From: Candidatus Pacearchaeota archaeon
Lineage (GTDB): Archaea; Nanobdellota; Nanobdellia; Pacearchaeales; GW2011-AR1
Direction: 5' to 3'
DNA length: 5,474 nucleotides
Assembly: GCA_017609695.1 (NCBI GenBank)
Contig: JAFCDM010000062.1
Span: 1 to 5,474 of the forward strand
Shown: positions 1 through 5,228 of the stretch, in pieces
Numbering within the stretch: the first letter of the stretch is position 1
Layout: every line of letters begins with the position of its first letter
Translations under genes and position numbers: made by a program
Notes under the pieces: model-generated
The model's database searches: none
Told to the model about the DNA's origin: nothing
The model's input: the letters and a program-made list of their open reading frames with translations, nothing else

Positions 1-2
1 AA

Positions 3-212
3 GATGATTATAACAAAAAAGCAAGAGATTTAATAAGCGAGTATGAAAAAAAGAAAGTCCCTATTAATATAAGTATTGCAATGTTAGGGAATATCCAAGA
101 TCATTTAGGTTTAGAAGGAGTAAACAGAAATGAGCTTTTTATGAGCTATCTTCCAGGAACATTAGATAGAATTGAAAGAATTGAAAAGTGGAGAATGAAC
201 CCAATTCAATAA
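3..212 (+). CDS. C-terminal end of an unrecognised protein (5' truncated by window edge)
   Basis: The only open frame at the left edge starts at base 3 and reads 69 residues to a TAA at 210-212. The other two plus frames stop within the first 35 bases. The fragment is charged and largely helical in character: a Lys/Glu-rich stretch (about residues 5-19 of the fragment), then a segment with LGNIQDHLGLEG, then a tail ending RIEKWRMNPIQ. No cysteines, membrane segment or catalytic motif are visible. I do not recognise the family and give no function. Third codon positions are mostly A/T, as in the other genes here, which supports real coding. No clear T-rich terminator follows; the downstream bases are A-rich. 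Confidence 0.75.
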   Translation, partial: DDYNKKARDLISEYEKKKVPINISIAMLGNIQDHLGLEGVNRNELFMSYLPGTLDRIERIEKWRMNPIQ

Positions 213-238
213 TAATTCTCAAAAAAAACCAAAAATTA

Positions 239-261
239 TTTATATAACTAACCCTTTATAA
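239..261 (+). promoter_or_regulatory. Two TATA-like boxes in the left intergenic region
   Basis: TTTATATAA (239-247) and TTTATAA (255-261) resemble archaeal TATA boxes. With start sites about 26 bases downstream they would begin transcripts near 268 and 284, just around the ATG at 275. A/T-rich DNA gives such matches by chance, so this is only suggestive. No BRE purine run is clear. Confidence 0.3.
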
Positions 262-274
262 TCTTAATAAAAAA

Positions 275-423
275 ATGCCAATAATTCATAATATACCAAA
301 GAATACACAACCCTATCATCATGCTCATCCACAGGACAAAGCAGAACAAAAGTAATAATAACAAAAATAGATTACAAACTCTCTACAACCTCTAATGGAA
401 TGCCCTATTATGAAAAAAGATAG
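275..423 (+). pseudogene. Possible small gene, about 49 residues, interrupted near 348-352
   Basis: An ATG at 275 opens 26 codons (beginning MPIIHNIPKN, with a His-rich HHAH segment) that end in TAA at 353-355. Adding one A to the AAAA run at 348-351 would continue the frame as KVIITKIDYKLSTTSNG to the TAG at 421-423, for about 49 residues in all. Most third codon positions on both sides are A or T, as in the neighbours, and TATA-like boxes lie just upstream. Against it: the peptide matches nothing I recognise, and AT-rich spacers can yield such reads by chance. The rest of the 213-483 gap shows no RNA gene, repeat or other structure that I can support. Confidence 0.25.
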
Positions 424-454
424 AAGATAATTCTACAAACACAACACAATAATC

Positions 455-462
455 TATATAAA
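455..462 (+). promoter_or_regulatory. TATA box of the 484 gene (leaderless spacing)
   Basis: TATATAAA at 455-462 is centred 25.5 bases before the ATG at 484, so transcription would begin at the start codon itself. The 4144 gene shows the same spacing, which supports 484 as the real start of the downstream gene. Confidence 0.55.
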
Positions 463-483
463 CAATAAGCCGTTAAAAGTTTT

Positions 484-779
484 ATGTCAAAAGAATATAT
501 CCCAGGATTTTATAAGAGAGGGGAAACCATTCTTCTTGTTGGGAAGGATACTGGACAGTTGATTTTTTTATGGACGGATATAAAAGAATACCAGATATTT
601 CTAAATATATAGAATCCTTAAGAGAAAAAACATTTTGGGCAGAGGAAATTTACAATCGTTTAGAAACAAATCTAATAGAGACTTCTCCTGAAAAAGCAAT
701 AACCTCAGTATTAGAAGAAAGATTACAAGAATGCATCCCTAACCCAAATACTCAACAGGTTTTTCTAAAGCATTCCTAG
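484..779 (+). pseudogene. Small unrecognised protein, about 99 residues when restored, frameshifted near 520
   Basis: Two overlapping frames make one gene. The ATG at 484 has a TATA box at leaderless distance and reads MSKEYIPGFYKRG, but this frame hits TAG at 610-612. The second frame is open from 516 to the TAG at 777-779 with no start codon before 570. From 516 it has the A/T-rich third positions of local genes (through CWEGYWTVDFFMDGYKRI), while the first frame loses that pattern after about 520. One extra G in the GGGG run at 520-523 would fuse them into a protein of about 99 residues. The alternative is an intact 69-residue protein starting at 570. The C-terminal half looks helical and charged (SLREKTFWAEEIYNRLE). 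No known domain is recognised. The last 41 bases overlap the 3' end of cdc48 on the other strand. Confidence 0.5.
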
Positions 780-3024
780 TAGATTTAAGATATTCTTGCT
801 CAATTCTTTGATATTTTTTGACATCAGATTCACTCACACTTGCAGAAACCTTTTTCAAAGCTTCCTCAAAATATTTCATCTTAACTTCTTTACTCTCTAT
901 ATCTTCCCTTAAAGCAAGCATTGCTGCCTCCCTAATTAATGCTTCAACATCTGCTCCAACAAAACCTTCTGTTTGTTCAATAATTTTCTTTAGTTTAACA
1001 TCTTTTGCCAAAGGCATATTTTTAGTATGAATCTTAAAAATCTCTTCTCTTCCTTCAACACTTGGAGAAGGAGTTAATAATATTCTATCAAATCTTCCAG
1101 GCCTTAACAAAGCAGAATCTAACATATCTGGCCTATTTGTTGCACCAATCACAATAACATTAGACAAATCTTCAATTCCATCCATCTCAGCTAATAATTG
1201 ATTTAAAACTCTTTCAGTAACTTTTTGTCCATGTTCCATTCCTCGCTTTCCAGCTAAAGAATCAATTTCATCAAAAAATACAATACAAGGAGCTACTTGC
1301 CTTGCTCTTTCAAAAATCTTCCTAACTCCTTTTTCACTTTCTCCAACCCACATACTTAATAAAGAAGGGCCTTTGACTTGGATAAAATTAGCCTCTGATT
1401 CTTTAGCAACAGCCTTAGCAAGCAAAGTTTTTCCTGTTCCTGGAGGCCCATATAATAAAATACCTCTTGGAGGGCGAATCCCCAAATTAGTAAAAGATTT
1501 AGGATATTTTAATGGCCATTCAACAGCTTCTTTTAATTCTTGTTTAATCATATCCAAACCCCCAATATCCTTCCAATTAATATTCGGAGTTTCAACTAAA
1601 ACTTCCCTCATAGCACTTGGACGAACAACTTTTAAAGCATCTTCAAAATCTTTTTTAGTAATTTTTAATTCTTTTAAATTTTCCTCAGAAATTGGTTCAT
1701 CTTCTTTAAATTCTAATTTAGGTAATAATCTTCTTAAAACAACCATTGCTGCTTCTTTTGCAAGAGCAGAAATGTCTGCACCAACAAAACCATGAGTAAC
1801 ACTTGCTAAAACATTTAAATCAACATCTTTTGTTAAAGGCATATTTCTTGTATGAATTTTTAATATAGTTAATCTTCCAAATTTATCAGGAACCCTAAGT
1901 TCTAATTCCCTATCAAATCTTCCAGGACGCCTTAATGCAGGATCAATAGAATTAGGACGATTAGTTGCCCCAATAACAACCACTTTTCCACGAGATTGCA
2001 AACCATCCATCATAGTTAATAATTGAGAAACAACCCTTCTTTCTACTTCCCCACCAGTATCTTCTCTTTTAGGAGCAATAGCATCAATTTCATCTATAAA
2101 AATAATTGAAGGAGAATTCTTTTCAGCTTCATCAAAAATATCCCTTATTTTTTTCTCAGATTCCCCATAAAACTTAGACATTATTTCAGGCCCATTTAAT
2201 AAAATAAAATTAGCCTCTGACTCATTTGCAACAGCTTTTGCAAGTAAAGTTTTACCAGTCCCTGGAGGTCCATGTAATAAAACTCCTTTAGGAGGCTCAA
2301 CCCCCAACCTTTCAAAAACTTCTGGATGTTTTAAAGGAACTTCAACCATCTCCCTAATCTTTTTAACTTCATCATTTAATCCACCAATATCCTCATAAGT
2401 AACCTCTGGTAAAACTGTTTCTTCAGAAATTTCAACAGGTTTATTACTTAAAACAACTTCTGTGTTTTCAGTTATAATACAAGGGCTATTTGGATTTGTA
2501 TTTGTAATCATAAATCTAATTTGTTGCATCCCCCCCAAATTACCAAAACCCATCTCTCCAAAAATATCACTTAAACCACCAAACATACTTTCCATATCTT
2601 CATTCATAATATCCCTTCTTCTTTTCACACCACCTAAAACAACAATATCCCCTTTAACAACAGCCCTACCTAATAATCCTGGTTTAATATTCCCTTGAAT
2701 CATAATCCCTCTTTGAGCAGGAGCAATCACAATTTTTTTAGCCTCTTTTATGTTTGCTTTTTTAACAATAATATTTTCAGAAACACCAGTTCTTGCATTT
2801 TTTCTAATAATCCCATCTATTCTTATAATACCTTCACCAACATCTGCAGGATAAGCTTTATCTGCAATAGCAATAGTCTCTCTACCACCTTTTATACTAA
2901 TAACATCCCCTCTCTTAATATCTAACTCTCGCATAATCTCAAAATCTATTCTTGCAATTCCTTTATCAACATCATCTTGCAAGGATTCTGCAACCCTTAA
3001 TTTAATTATTTTATCTTGATTCAT
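739..3024 (-). CDS. cdc48: Cdc48/VAT-type AAA+ ATPase (archaeal p97 homologue)
   Basis: A 761-residue hexameric unfoldase that pulls proteins out of complexes or membranes and unfolds them with ATP, in archaea probably feeding the proteasome. Domains in order: the Cdc48 N region (double-psi barrel about 1-90, second subdomain about 95-200), D1 (about 205-470) and D2 (about 480-750). D1 has Walker A GPPGTGKT (252-259), Walker B IIFIDE (307-312), sensor-1 Asn355 and arginine fingers Arg366/Arg369. D2 has Walker A GPPGTGKT (526-533), Walker B IVFFDE (581-586), sensor-1 Asn630 and Arg641/Arg644. Pore loops carry aromatics in both rings (KFYG at 284-287; MWVG at 558-561), as expected of a substrate-threading enzyme. 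Residues about 137-169 form an extra Gly/Met/Phe-rich loop in the second N subdomain. The C-terminus, VEYLG, is not a canonical HbYX proteasome-docking tail. The start overlaps the stop of the upstream 92-residue gene by ATGA (3021-3024), so the two are probably translationally coupled. All catalytic residues are present and the frame is intact. Confidence 0.97.
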   Translation of the reverse strand: MNQDKIIKLRVAESLQDDVDKGIARIDFEIMRELDIKRGDVISIKGGRETIAIADKAYPADVGEGIIRIDGIIRKNARTGVSENIIVKKANIKEAKKIVIAPAQRGIMIQGNIKPGLLGRAVVKGDIVVLGGVKRRRDIMNEDMESMFGGLSDIFGEMGFGNLGGMQQIRFMITNTNPNSPCIITENTEVVLSNKPVEISEETVLPEVTYEDIGGLNDEVKKIREMVEVPLKHPEVFERLGVEPPKGVLLHGPPGTGKTLLAKAVANESEANFILLNGPEIMSKFYGESEKKIRDIFDEAEKNSPSIIFIDEIDAIAPKREDTGGEVERRVVSQLLTMMDGLQSRGKVVVIGATNRPNSIDPALRRPGRFDRELELRVPDKFGRLTILKIHTRNMPLTKDVDLNVLASVTHGFVGADISALAKEAAMVVLRRLLPKLEFKEDEPISEENLKELKITKKDFEDALKVVRPSAMREVLVETPNINWKDIGGLDMIKQELKEAVEWPLKYPKSFTNLGIRPPRGILLYGPPGTGKTLLAKAVAKESEANFIQVKGPSLLSMWVGESEKGVRKIFERARQVAPCIVFFDEIDSLAGKRGMEHGQKVTERVLNQLLAEMDGIEDLSNVIVIGATNRPDMLDSALLRPGRFDRILLTPSPSVEGREEIFKIHTKNMPLAKDVKLKKIIEQTEGFVGADVEALIREAAMLALREDIESKEVKMKYFEEALKKVSASVSESDVKKYQRIEQEYLKSTRNALEKPVEYLG

Positions 3025-3299
3025 TTTTTATGTTTATATCCCCCTACCCTATGATATTCATATAAATCAAAACATAATCTAACATCATCACAACATTTTC
3101 GACATTGCTCCAAATGTTCAAGCATACTTTCCCTCCTAGATTCTGGAAAACGCCCTTTAACAACATCTATAATTGTTTTAGAACTTAAACAAGGAGTAAC
3201 TGGCTTATATTCTCCTTTTTCTTCTATTATCCTTAATACAGCTTCCTTTACTATGGATTCATATCCTTCTCTAGTTAAGTCCCTAATATTTTTAATCAT
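3021..3299 (-). CDS. Small protein with a zinc anti-sigma (zf-HC2)-like motif, upstream partner of cdc48
   Basis: A 92-residue protein. The N-terminal 35 residues look helical and charged. The core holds Cys37, then 25 residues on the signature H62-x3-C66-x2-C69, inside LEHLEQCRKCC, with an extra Cys70 and Cys76. This Cys/His spacing closely matches the zinc-binding anti-sigma fold, where a Cys or His sits about 25 residues before an HxxxCxxC (RsrA and ChrR type). Archaea lack bacterial sigma factors, so the fold here would do something else, such as binding a partner protein or sensing redox through zinc. The tail is basic (GGYKHKK). Its stop overlaps the cdc48 start by 4 nt, so it is the first gene of a two-gene operon and may act as a Cdc48 cofactor. 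That role is inference from position only. The start at 3299 is the only in-frame ATG that keeps the full N-terminus. Confidence 0.85.
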   Translation of the reverse strand: MIKNIRDLTREGYESIVKEAVLRIIEEKGEYKPVTPCLSSKTIIDVVKGRFPESRRESMLEHLEQCRKCCDDVRLCFDLYEYHRVGGYKHKK

Positions 3300-3309
3300 T
3301 TTTAATCAT
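3290..3309 (-). repeat. Tandem 10-bp duplication across the start codon of the 92-residue gene
   Basis: On the minus strand ATGATTAAAA occurs twice back to back (3309-3300 and 3299-3290). Each copy supplies an ATG. The upstream one reads only MIKND before a stop, out of frame with the gene; the downstream one is the gene start. The first could act as a decoy or tiny upstream frame, or simply be slippage debris. Confidence 0.7.
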
Positions 3310-3311
3310 CC

Positions 3312-3328
3312 GTTTATATTTTTTAAAA
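3312..3328 (-). promoter_or_regulatory. Possible promoter of the zinc-finger/cdc48 operon
   Basis: The 37-base gap after the 3337-3684 gene is almost pure A/T. On the minus strand it contains TTTTAAAA (3328-3321, centred 25.5 bases from the ATG at 3299) and AATATAAA (3320-3313). Either could be a TATA box. Read-through from the regulator gene upstream is equally possible given the short gap. Confidence 0.35.
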
Positions 3329-3336
3329 AAATTTAT

Positions 3337-3684
3337 TTATTTCTCAACTTCTCCAAACATTAAACTTAATTTTCTTGAATCATTGAAACATAATCTAACC
3401 ATATTATCCATAATCTTTTCTTGTTCCTTAATAAAATTAACTATTTCCTTTGGGATTGAAACAGCATAAGAATTTCCAACAATTCTCATCTTAACTCTAA
3501 AGGTTTTATTTCTTAACTTTATAAATTTATTGTATTCCAGTTCATCATTAGGATGCAAAATTCTATCTTTACATTTAGGGCATTCCACAGCCCTTATAAA
3601 AAAACCATTTTTTTCCAATTTTATTTTTTTCATTTCTTTTTTACATTTATTGCATAAAATCAGGTTGTCGAAAATATCTGTCAT
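3337..3684 (-). CDS. Zinc-ribbon plus AbrB/MazE/SpoVT-like DNA-binding regulator
   Basis: A 115-residue protein with two visible parts. Residues 11-38 form a zinc ribbon with two CxxC knuckles (C11-x2-C14 and C35-x2-C38). Residues about 62-110 look like a swapped-hairpin AbrB domain: a beta strand FRVKMRIVGNSYAVSIP, then the KEIVNFI helix and a closing strand pair (MVRLCF, KLSLMFG). The G-N-S-x-A/x-V-x-I-P-K-E pattern is the hallmark of this family, which dimerises to bind palindromic A/T-rich DNA. It is probably a small dimeric transcription factor or an antitoxin-type regulator; no toxin gene is recognisable next to it. The control region upstream carries palindromic GTATAC sites over a likely promoter, which fits autoregulation. 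The start at 3684 lacks a TATA box at leaderless distance, so its mRNA probably has a leader. The next gene downstream begins 37 bases after the stop. Confidence 0.85.
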   Translation of the reverse strand: MTDIFDNLILCNKCKKEMKKIKLEKNGFFIRAVECPKCKDRILHPNDELEYNKFIKLRNKTFRVKMRIVGNSYAVSIPKEIVNFIKEQEKIMDNMVRLCFNDSRKLSLMFGEVEK

Positions 3685-3707
3685 TTTTTTAGTTTTTTAA
3701 TTTTCAT
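3681..3707 (-). CDS. Possible 8-codon lysine-rich leader peptide overlapping the regulator start
   Basis: An ATG at 3707-3705 reads MKIKKLKK and stops at TGA 3683-3681, overlapping the ATG of the zinc-ribbon/AbrB gene in an ATGA. An AGAGG lies directly before its ATG, which is too close for an ideal ribosome site. Such coupling would let translation of the short peptide feed the downstream start, but an A-rich leader can create this by chance. Confidence 0.25.
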   Translation of the reverse strand: MKIKKLKK

Positions 3708-3779
3708 CCTCTAATTTTAAACCCTTAAGAGCTAGTTTCATATCAAAGGATATGTCTTTGCTCTCTCGGGAAAAAGAGG
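3708..3779 (-). ncRNA. Potential long stem-loop in the 5' leader of the zinc-ribbon/AbrB gene
   Basis: Read as minus-strand RNA, this stretch folds on itself in nested blocks, from outside in: CCUCU (3779-3775) with AGAGG (3712-3708); UUUU (3774-3771) with AAAA (3718-3715); CCC (3770-3768) with GGG (3724-3722); GAGAGC (3765-3760) with GCUCUU (3732-3727, one G-U pair); then a purine-rich internal loop and a perfect CAUAUC-CUUU-GAUAUG hairpin (3754-3739). The G-U pair would be A-C on the other strand, which favours minus-strand RNA. The outer helix buries AGAGG, which abuts a possible start at 3707. No T-run follows, so it is not a plain terminator. No known riboswitch family is recognised. Folding was done by eye. 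Confidence 0.5.
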
Positions 3780-3782
3780 TGC

Positions 3783-3828
3783 TAAAGTATACTGGTGTAT
3801 ACTTTACGTGTATACTAAATATATACAC
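3783..3828. promoter_or_regulatory. Palindromic operator-like cluster of GTATAC boxes
   Basis: A perfect 10-bp inverted repeat, TAAAGTATAC (3783-3792) with GTATACTTTA (3797-3806), has a TGGT spacer. A second pair, GTGTATA (3808-3814) with TATACAC (3822-3828), follows directly. The (A/G)TATAC cores begin at 3787, 3797, 3810 and 3821, spacings of 10, 13 and 11 bp that put them on roughly one face of the helix. For a minus-strand transcript from the TATA box at 3829-3836, the second pair lies between the box and the start site and the first pair just after it. This is a layout suited to repression, most simply by the adjacent AbrB-like protein. Transcribed, the first pair would also be a 10-bp RNA hairpin. 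Confidence 0.65.
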
Positions 3829-3836
3829 TTTATAAA
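3829..3836 (-). promoter_or_regulatory. TATA box for the zinc-ribbon/AbrB transcript
   Basis: TTTATAAA at 3829-3836 would place a minus-strand start near 3807 and give a leader of roughly 120 nt before the ATG at 3684. A weaker A/T run (3816-3825) could start transcription near 3795 instead. The box lies just after the stop of the 3842-4144 gene, so the regulator does not depend on read-through from it. Confidence 0.45.
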
Positions 3837-3841
3837 TATTT

Positions 3842-4144
3842 CTATATTACACAACCATAATCAGAAAGCGCTTTACTAACTATCCCCAACAACCCTTCAA
3901 TTAATTCAGGAGACTTAACCATTATTTGTTCAAGAGTAACTCTTTTCTTATTAAATTTCTTTCGTATATCATAACTTTTAATAGAAATCATTAATCTTAG
4001 AACATTAGCTTTATGATTATACTTAAAATTTTTTGGAATACGAGGTTTTAACTTACCTTCCAATTGATATCTTAAATCAATTTCTAAACTTTCAACATCA
4101 TAACCTTTAATTCTTTCATACAAATTTCTTAATCCTTTGTCCAT
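3842..4144 (-). CDS. Unrecognised 100-residue basic protein
   Basis: An intact 100-residue frame with its own well-placed promoter. The protein is basic in the middle (KLKPRIPKNFKYNHKAN and DIRKKFNKKR) and ends in a mostly helical, more hydrophobic segment (SPELIEGLLGIVSKALSDYG). It has one cysteine, near the C-terminus, and no signal peptide, membrane span or zinc motif. I do not recognise the family. The basic patches could contact nucleic acid, but nothing shows this directly. Its TATA box sits 25.5 bases before the ATG at 4144, so this start is well supported and translation is probably leaderless. It is followed by the control region of the next minus-strand gene. Confidence 0.75.
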   Translation of the reverse strand: MDKGLRNLYERIKGYDVESLEIDLRYQLEGKLKPRIPKNFKYNHKANVLRLMISIKSYDIRKKFNKKRVTLEQIMVKSPELIEGLLGIVSKALSDYGCVI

Positions 4145-4165
4145 AAAATTTATTTACACTTACTA

Positions 4166-4173
4166 TTTATAAA
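4166..4173 (-). promoter_or_regulatory. TATA box of the 4144 gene (leaderless spacing)
   Basis: TTTATAAA at 4166-4173 is centred 25.5 bases before the ATG at 4144, the spacing expected when transcription begins at the start codon. No ribosome-binding purine run lies between. Confidence 0.6.
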
Positions 4174-4258
4174 TCTTTATCCCAAACCTTAAAAACCCAG
4201 TTTTATTTTATAATTAAAGAAAAGGTAAAAATATACTAATAAAAACCAATAATCCTAT

Positions 4259-4290
4259 AGACTATAAACAAACTTCAAAACTATTAAAGG
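4259..4290 (+). promoter_or_regulatory. Candidate promoter of the signal peptidase gene
   Basis: Two TATA-like elements precede the ATG at 4311: CTATAAAC (4262-4269), which would leave a leader of about 20 nt, and TATTAAAG (4282-4289), at leaderless spacing. Neither is a strong match. The divergent gap 4145-4310 otherwise holds only the promoter of the 4144 gene and A/T-rich spacer. Confidence 0.3.
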
Positions 4291-4310
4291 TTATAAGATA
4301 TAAAAATAAA

Positions 4311-4938
4311 ATGAGTTTTACAAAAATTAAAAAAGCATGGAAATGGATATGGCAATCAGATTCTATTTTAAGTTGGGTAGTTGCATTAGCAGTTATTTAC
4401 ATAATTGTAAAATTCATATTTTTTCCAGGATTATCTTTAATCGTCTATGGAACACCAAATTGTTAAAGACAATTATGGTGTATTAAGTTTATGTAATAAT
4501 GTATATAATAGCCAAAATAAAAAATCTCTTAATTTTAGTGAATATTGGGAAAATTGTGGAGATTGGTATGAACAAAGAAATATTTCAAAACAAACTTTTT
4601 CCACGTTTCCGCTTAAAAATGGATTTAGTAAAGGAGATGTGATTATTGTTTGGGGAAGATTTAAACCAAAATTAGGAGAGATCATAATCTTTAAACCTAA
4701 TCCAGATTCAACAGCTCCTCGCCCAATAATCCATAGGATTGTTAATATAAATGAGAATGGGATAATCCAAACAAAAGGAGACCATAATAAAAAACAATTA
4801 ACAAAAGATAATAATATTTACAAGACAGATGAAACAAACATAAAACAAGAACAGATCATAGGAAAAGCAGTAATTAGAATTCCATTTTTAGGCTATCCTA
4901 AAATCTGGGCAATAGAAATAATTAATGCTTTTAGATGA
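4311..4938 (+). pseudogene. Archaeal signal peptidase I (S26B), disrupted by a deletion at the active-site serine
   Basis: Signal peptidase I cuts signal peptides from exported proteins at the outer face of the membrane. The first part (4311-4466, 51 codons) has a basic N-terminus with Trp residues, one membrane span (about 19-40, SILSWVVALAVIYIIVKFIF) and FFPGLSLI, which in this family leads into the catalytic strand. It then runs out of frame to TAA 4464-4466. The second part is open after TAA 4438-4440 and begins SSMEH: the Ser (4444-4446) before the ATG at 4447 is the expected nucleophile. It then carries a long loop (EYWENCGDWYEQRNIS), FPLKNGFSKGD, the catalytic His in PIIHRIV (His96 counting from Met 4447), Asp112 in KGDHN and a C-terminal hydrophobic stretch. 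The roughly 12 residues normally found between LSLI and SxSMEH (like LGTxxPVVAVV) are missing, and the frame shifts by one. Translation from 4447 alone would lack both anchor and serine. Confidence 0.85.
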
Positions 4939-4943
4939 TTCTT

Positions 4944-5227
4944 CTAAAAAAACCAATCCAAAGTAACTAAAGCCTGGGAACTTAAATATTTATTTACATA
5001 TTTAATAGAAGGCTCATCGTCTTGTTTTCTGTTTCTAACCTCACATTTTCTCGGATTTTTTGTAGCAACAAGATACTTAAAAGCCTTACCCACTTAAAAG
5101 CCTTACCCCATCCACAAATTTTAATATCCCCTGTTAACCTATACCACTCACATTTATCACCACAATCTTTTGTAATAAGCTTACAACACCCATCATACCT
5201 TACATAATGTCTTCTTGGAATTTTCAT
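4944..5227 (-). pseudogene. Cys-rich small protein, 88 residues when restored, broken by a 17-bp duplication
   Basis: As it stands the frame from ATG 5227 gives 77 residues, ending at 4994. Removing one copy of the perfect 17-bp tandem repeat (5075-5108) gives an 88-residue frame ending in TAG at 4946-4944, through GWGKAFKYLVATKNPRKCEV and KYLSSQALVTLDWFF. That stop lies 5 bases from the end of the convergent signal peptidase gene, a natural boundary. The restored protein has cysteines at 14, 15, 22, 26, 38 and 56, of which C22-x3-C26 and C38 could bind metal. The start is basic (KIPRRHYVR). The family is not recognised. The ATG lies 1 base after the stop of the upstream minus-strand gene, so the two form an operon. 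The duplication replaces the last 43 residues of the ancestral protein with 32 unrelated ones. Confidence 0.7.
5075..5108. repeat. Perfect 17-bp tandem duplication inside a coding region
   Basis: ACTTAAAAGCCTTACCC occurs twice with no gap (5075-5091 and 5092-5108). Seventeen is not a multiple of three, so gaining or losing one copy switches the reading frame of the minus-strand gene. No third copy is seen. Confidence 0.95.
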
Positions 5228-5228
5228 T

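Noticed and set aside
316..322. Minus-strand ATGATGA resembling a box C of a C/D guide RNA
   Set aside because: No CTGA box D lies at a suitable distance downstream on that strand, and there are no C'/D' boxes.
248..328. Minus-strand 26-residue hydrophobic frame (MSMMIGLCIL...)
   Set aside because: No promoter is evident for it, and its hydrophobic character is what antisense A/T-rich DNA often gives. The plus-strand frame there is slightly better supported.
739..760. HbYX proteasome-docking tail at the end of Cdc48
   Set aside because: The protein ends VEYLG. The Tyr is third from last rather than next to last, so the canonical motif is absent.
818..2925. Plus-strand open frames at 818-1030, 1373-1795, 2462-2698 and 2695-2925
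   Set aside because: They lie wholly inside cdc48 on the opposite strand, have Ser/Pro/Ile-rich composition typical of antisense reads, and match no domain.
3708..3712. AGAGG as the ribosome-binding site for the gene starting at 3684
   Set aside because: It is 23 bases from that ATG, too far. It abuts the ATG at 3707 with no spacing, so it is not a convincing site for either.
3708..3779. The nested inverted repeat as an intrinsic terminator
   Set aside because: No T-run follows it on either strand, and it lies upstream of a gene within its likely leader.
4473..4685. Minus-strand open frame of 70 residues
   Set aside because: Antisense to the well-supported catalytic part of signal peptidase.
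4447..4938. A stand-alone 163-residue protein starting at MEH
   Set aside because: This Met is the residue after the catalytic Ser of signal peptidase I, not a start. The anchor and the serine are encoded just upstream in other frames, so it is the 3' part of a broken gene.
5022..5207. Plus-strand open frame of 61 residues
   Set aside because: Antisense to the Cys-rich minus-strand gene, whose restored frame fits its neighbours better.
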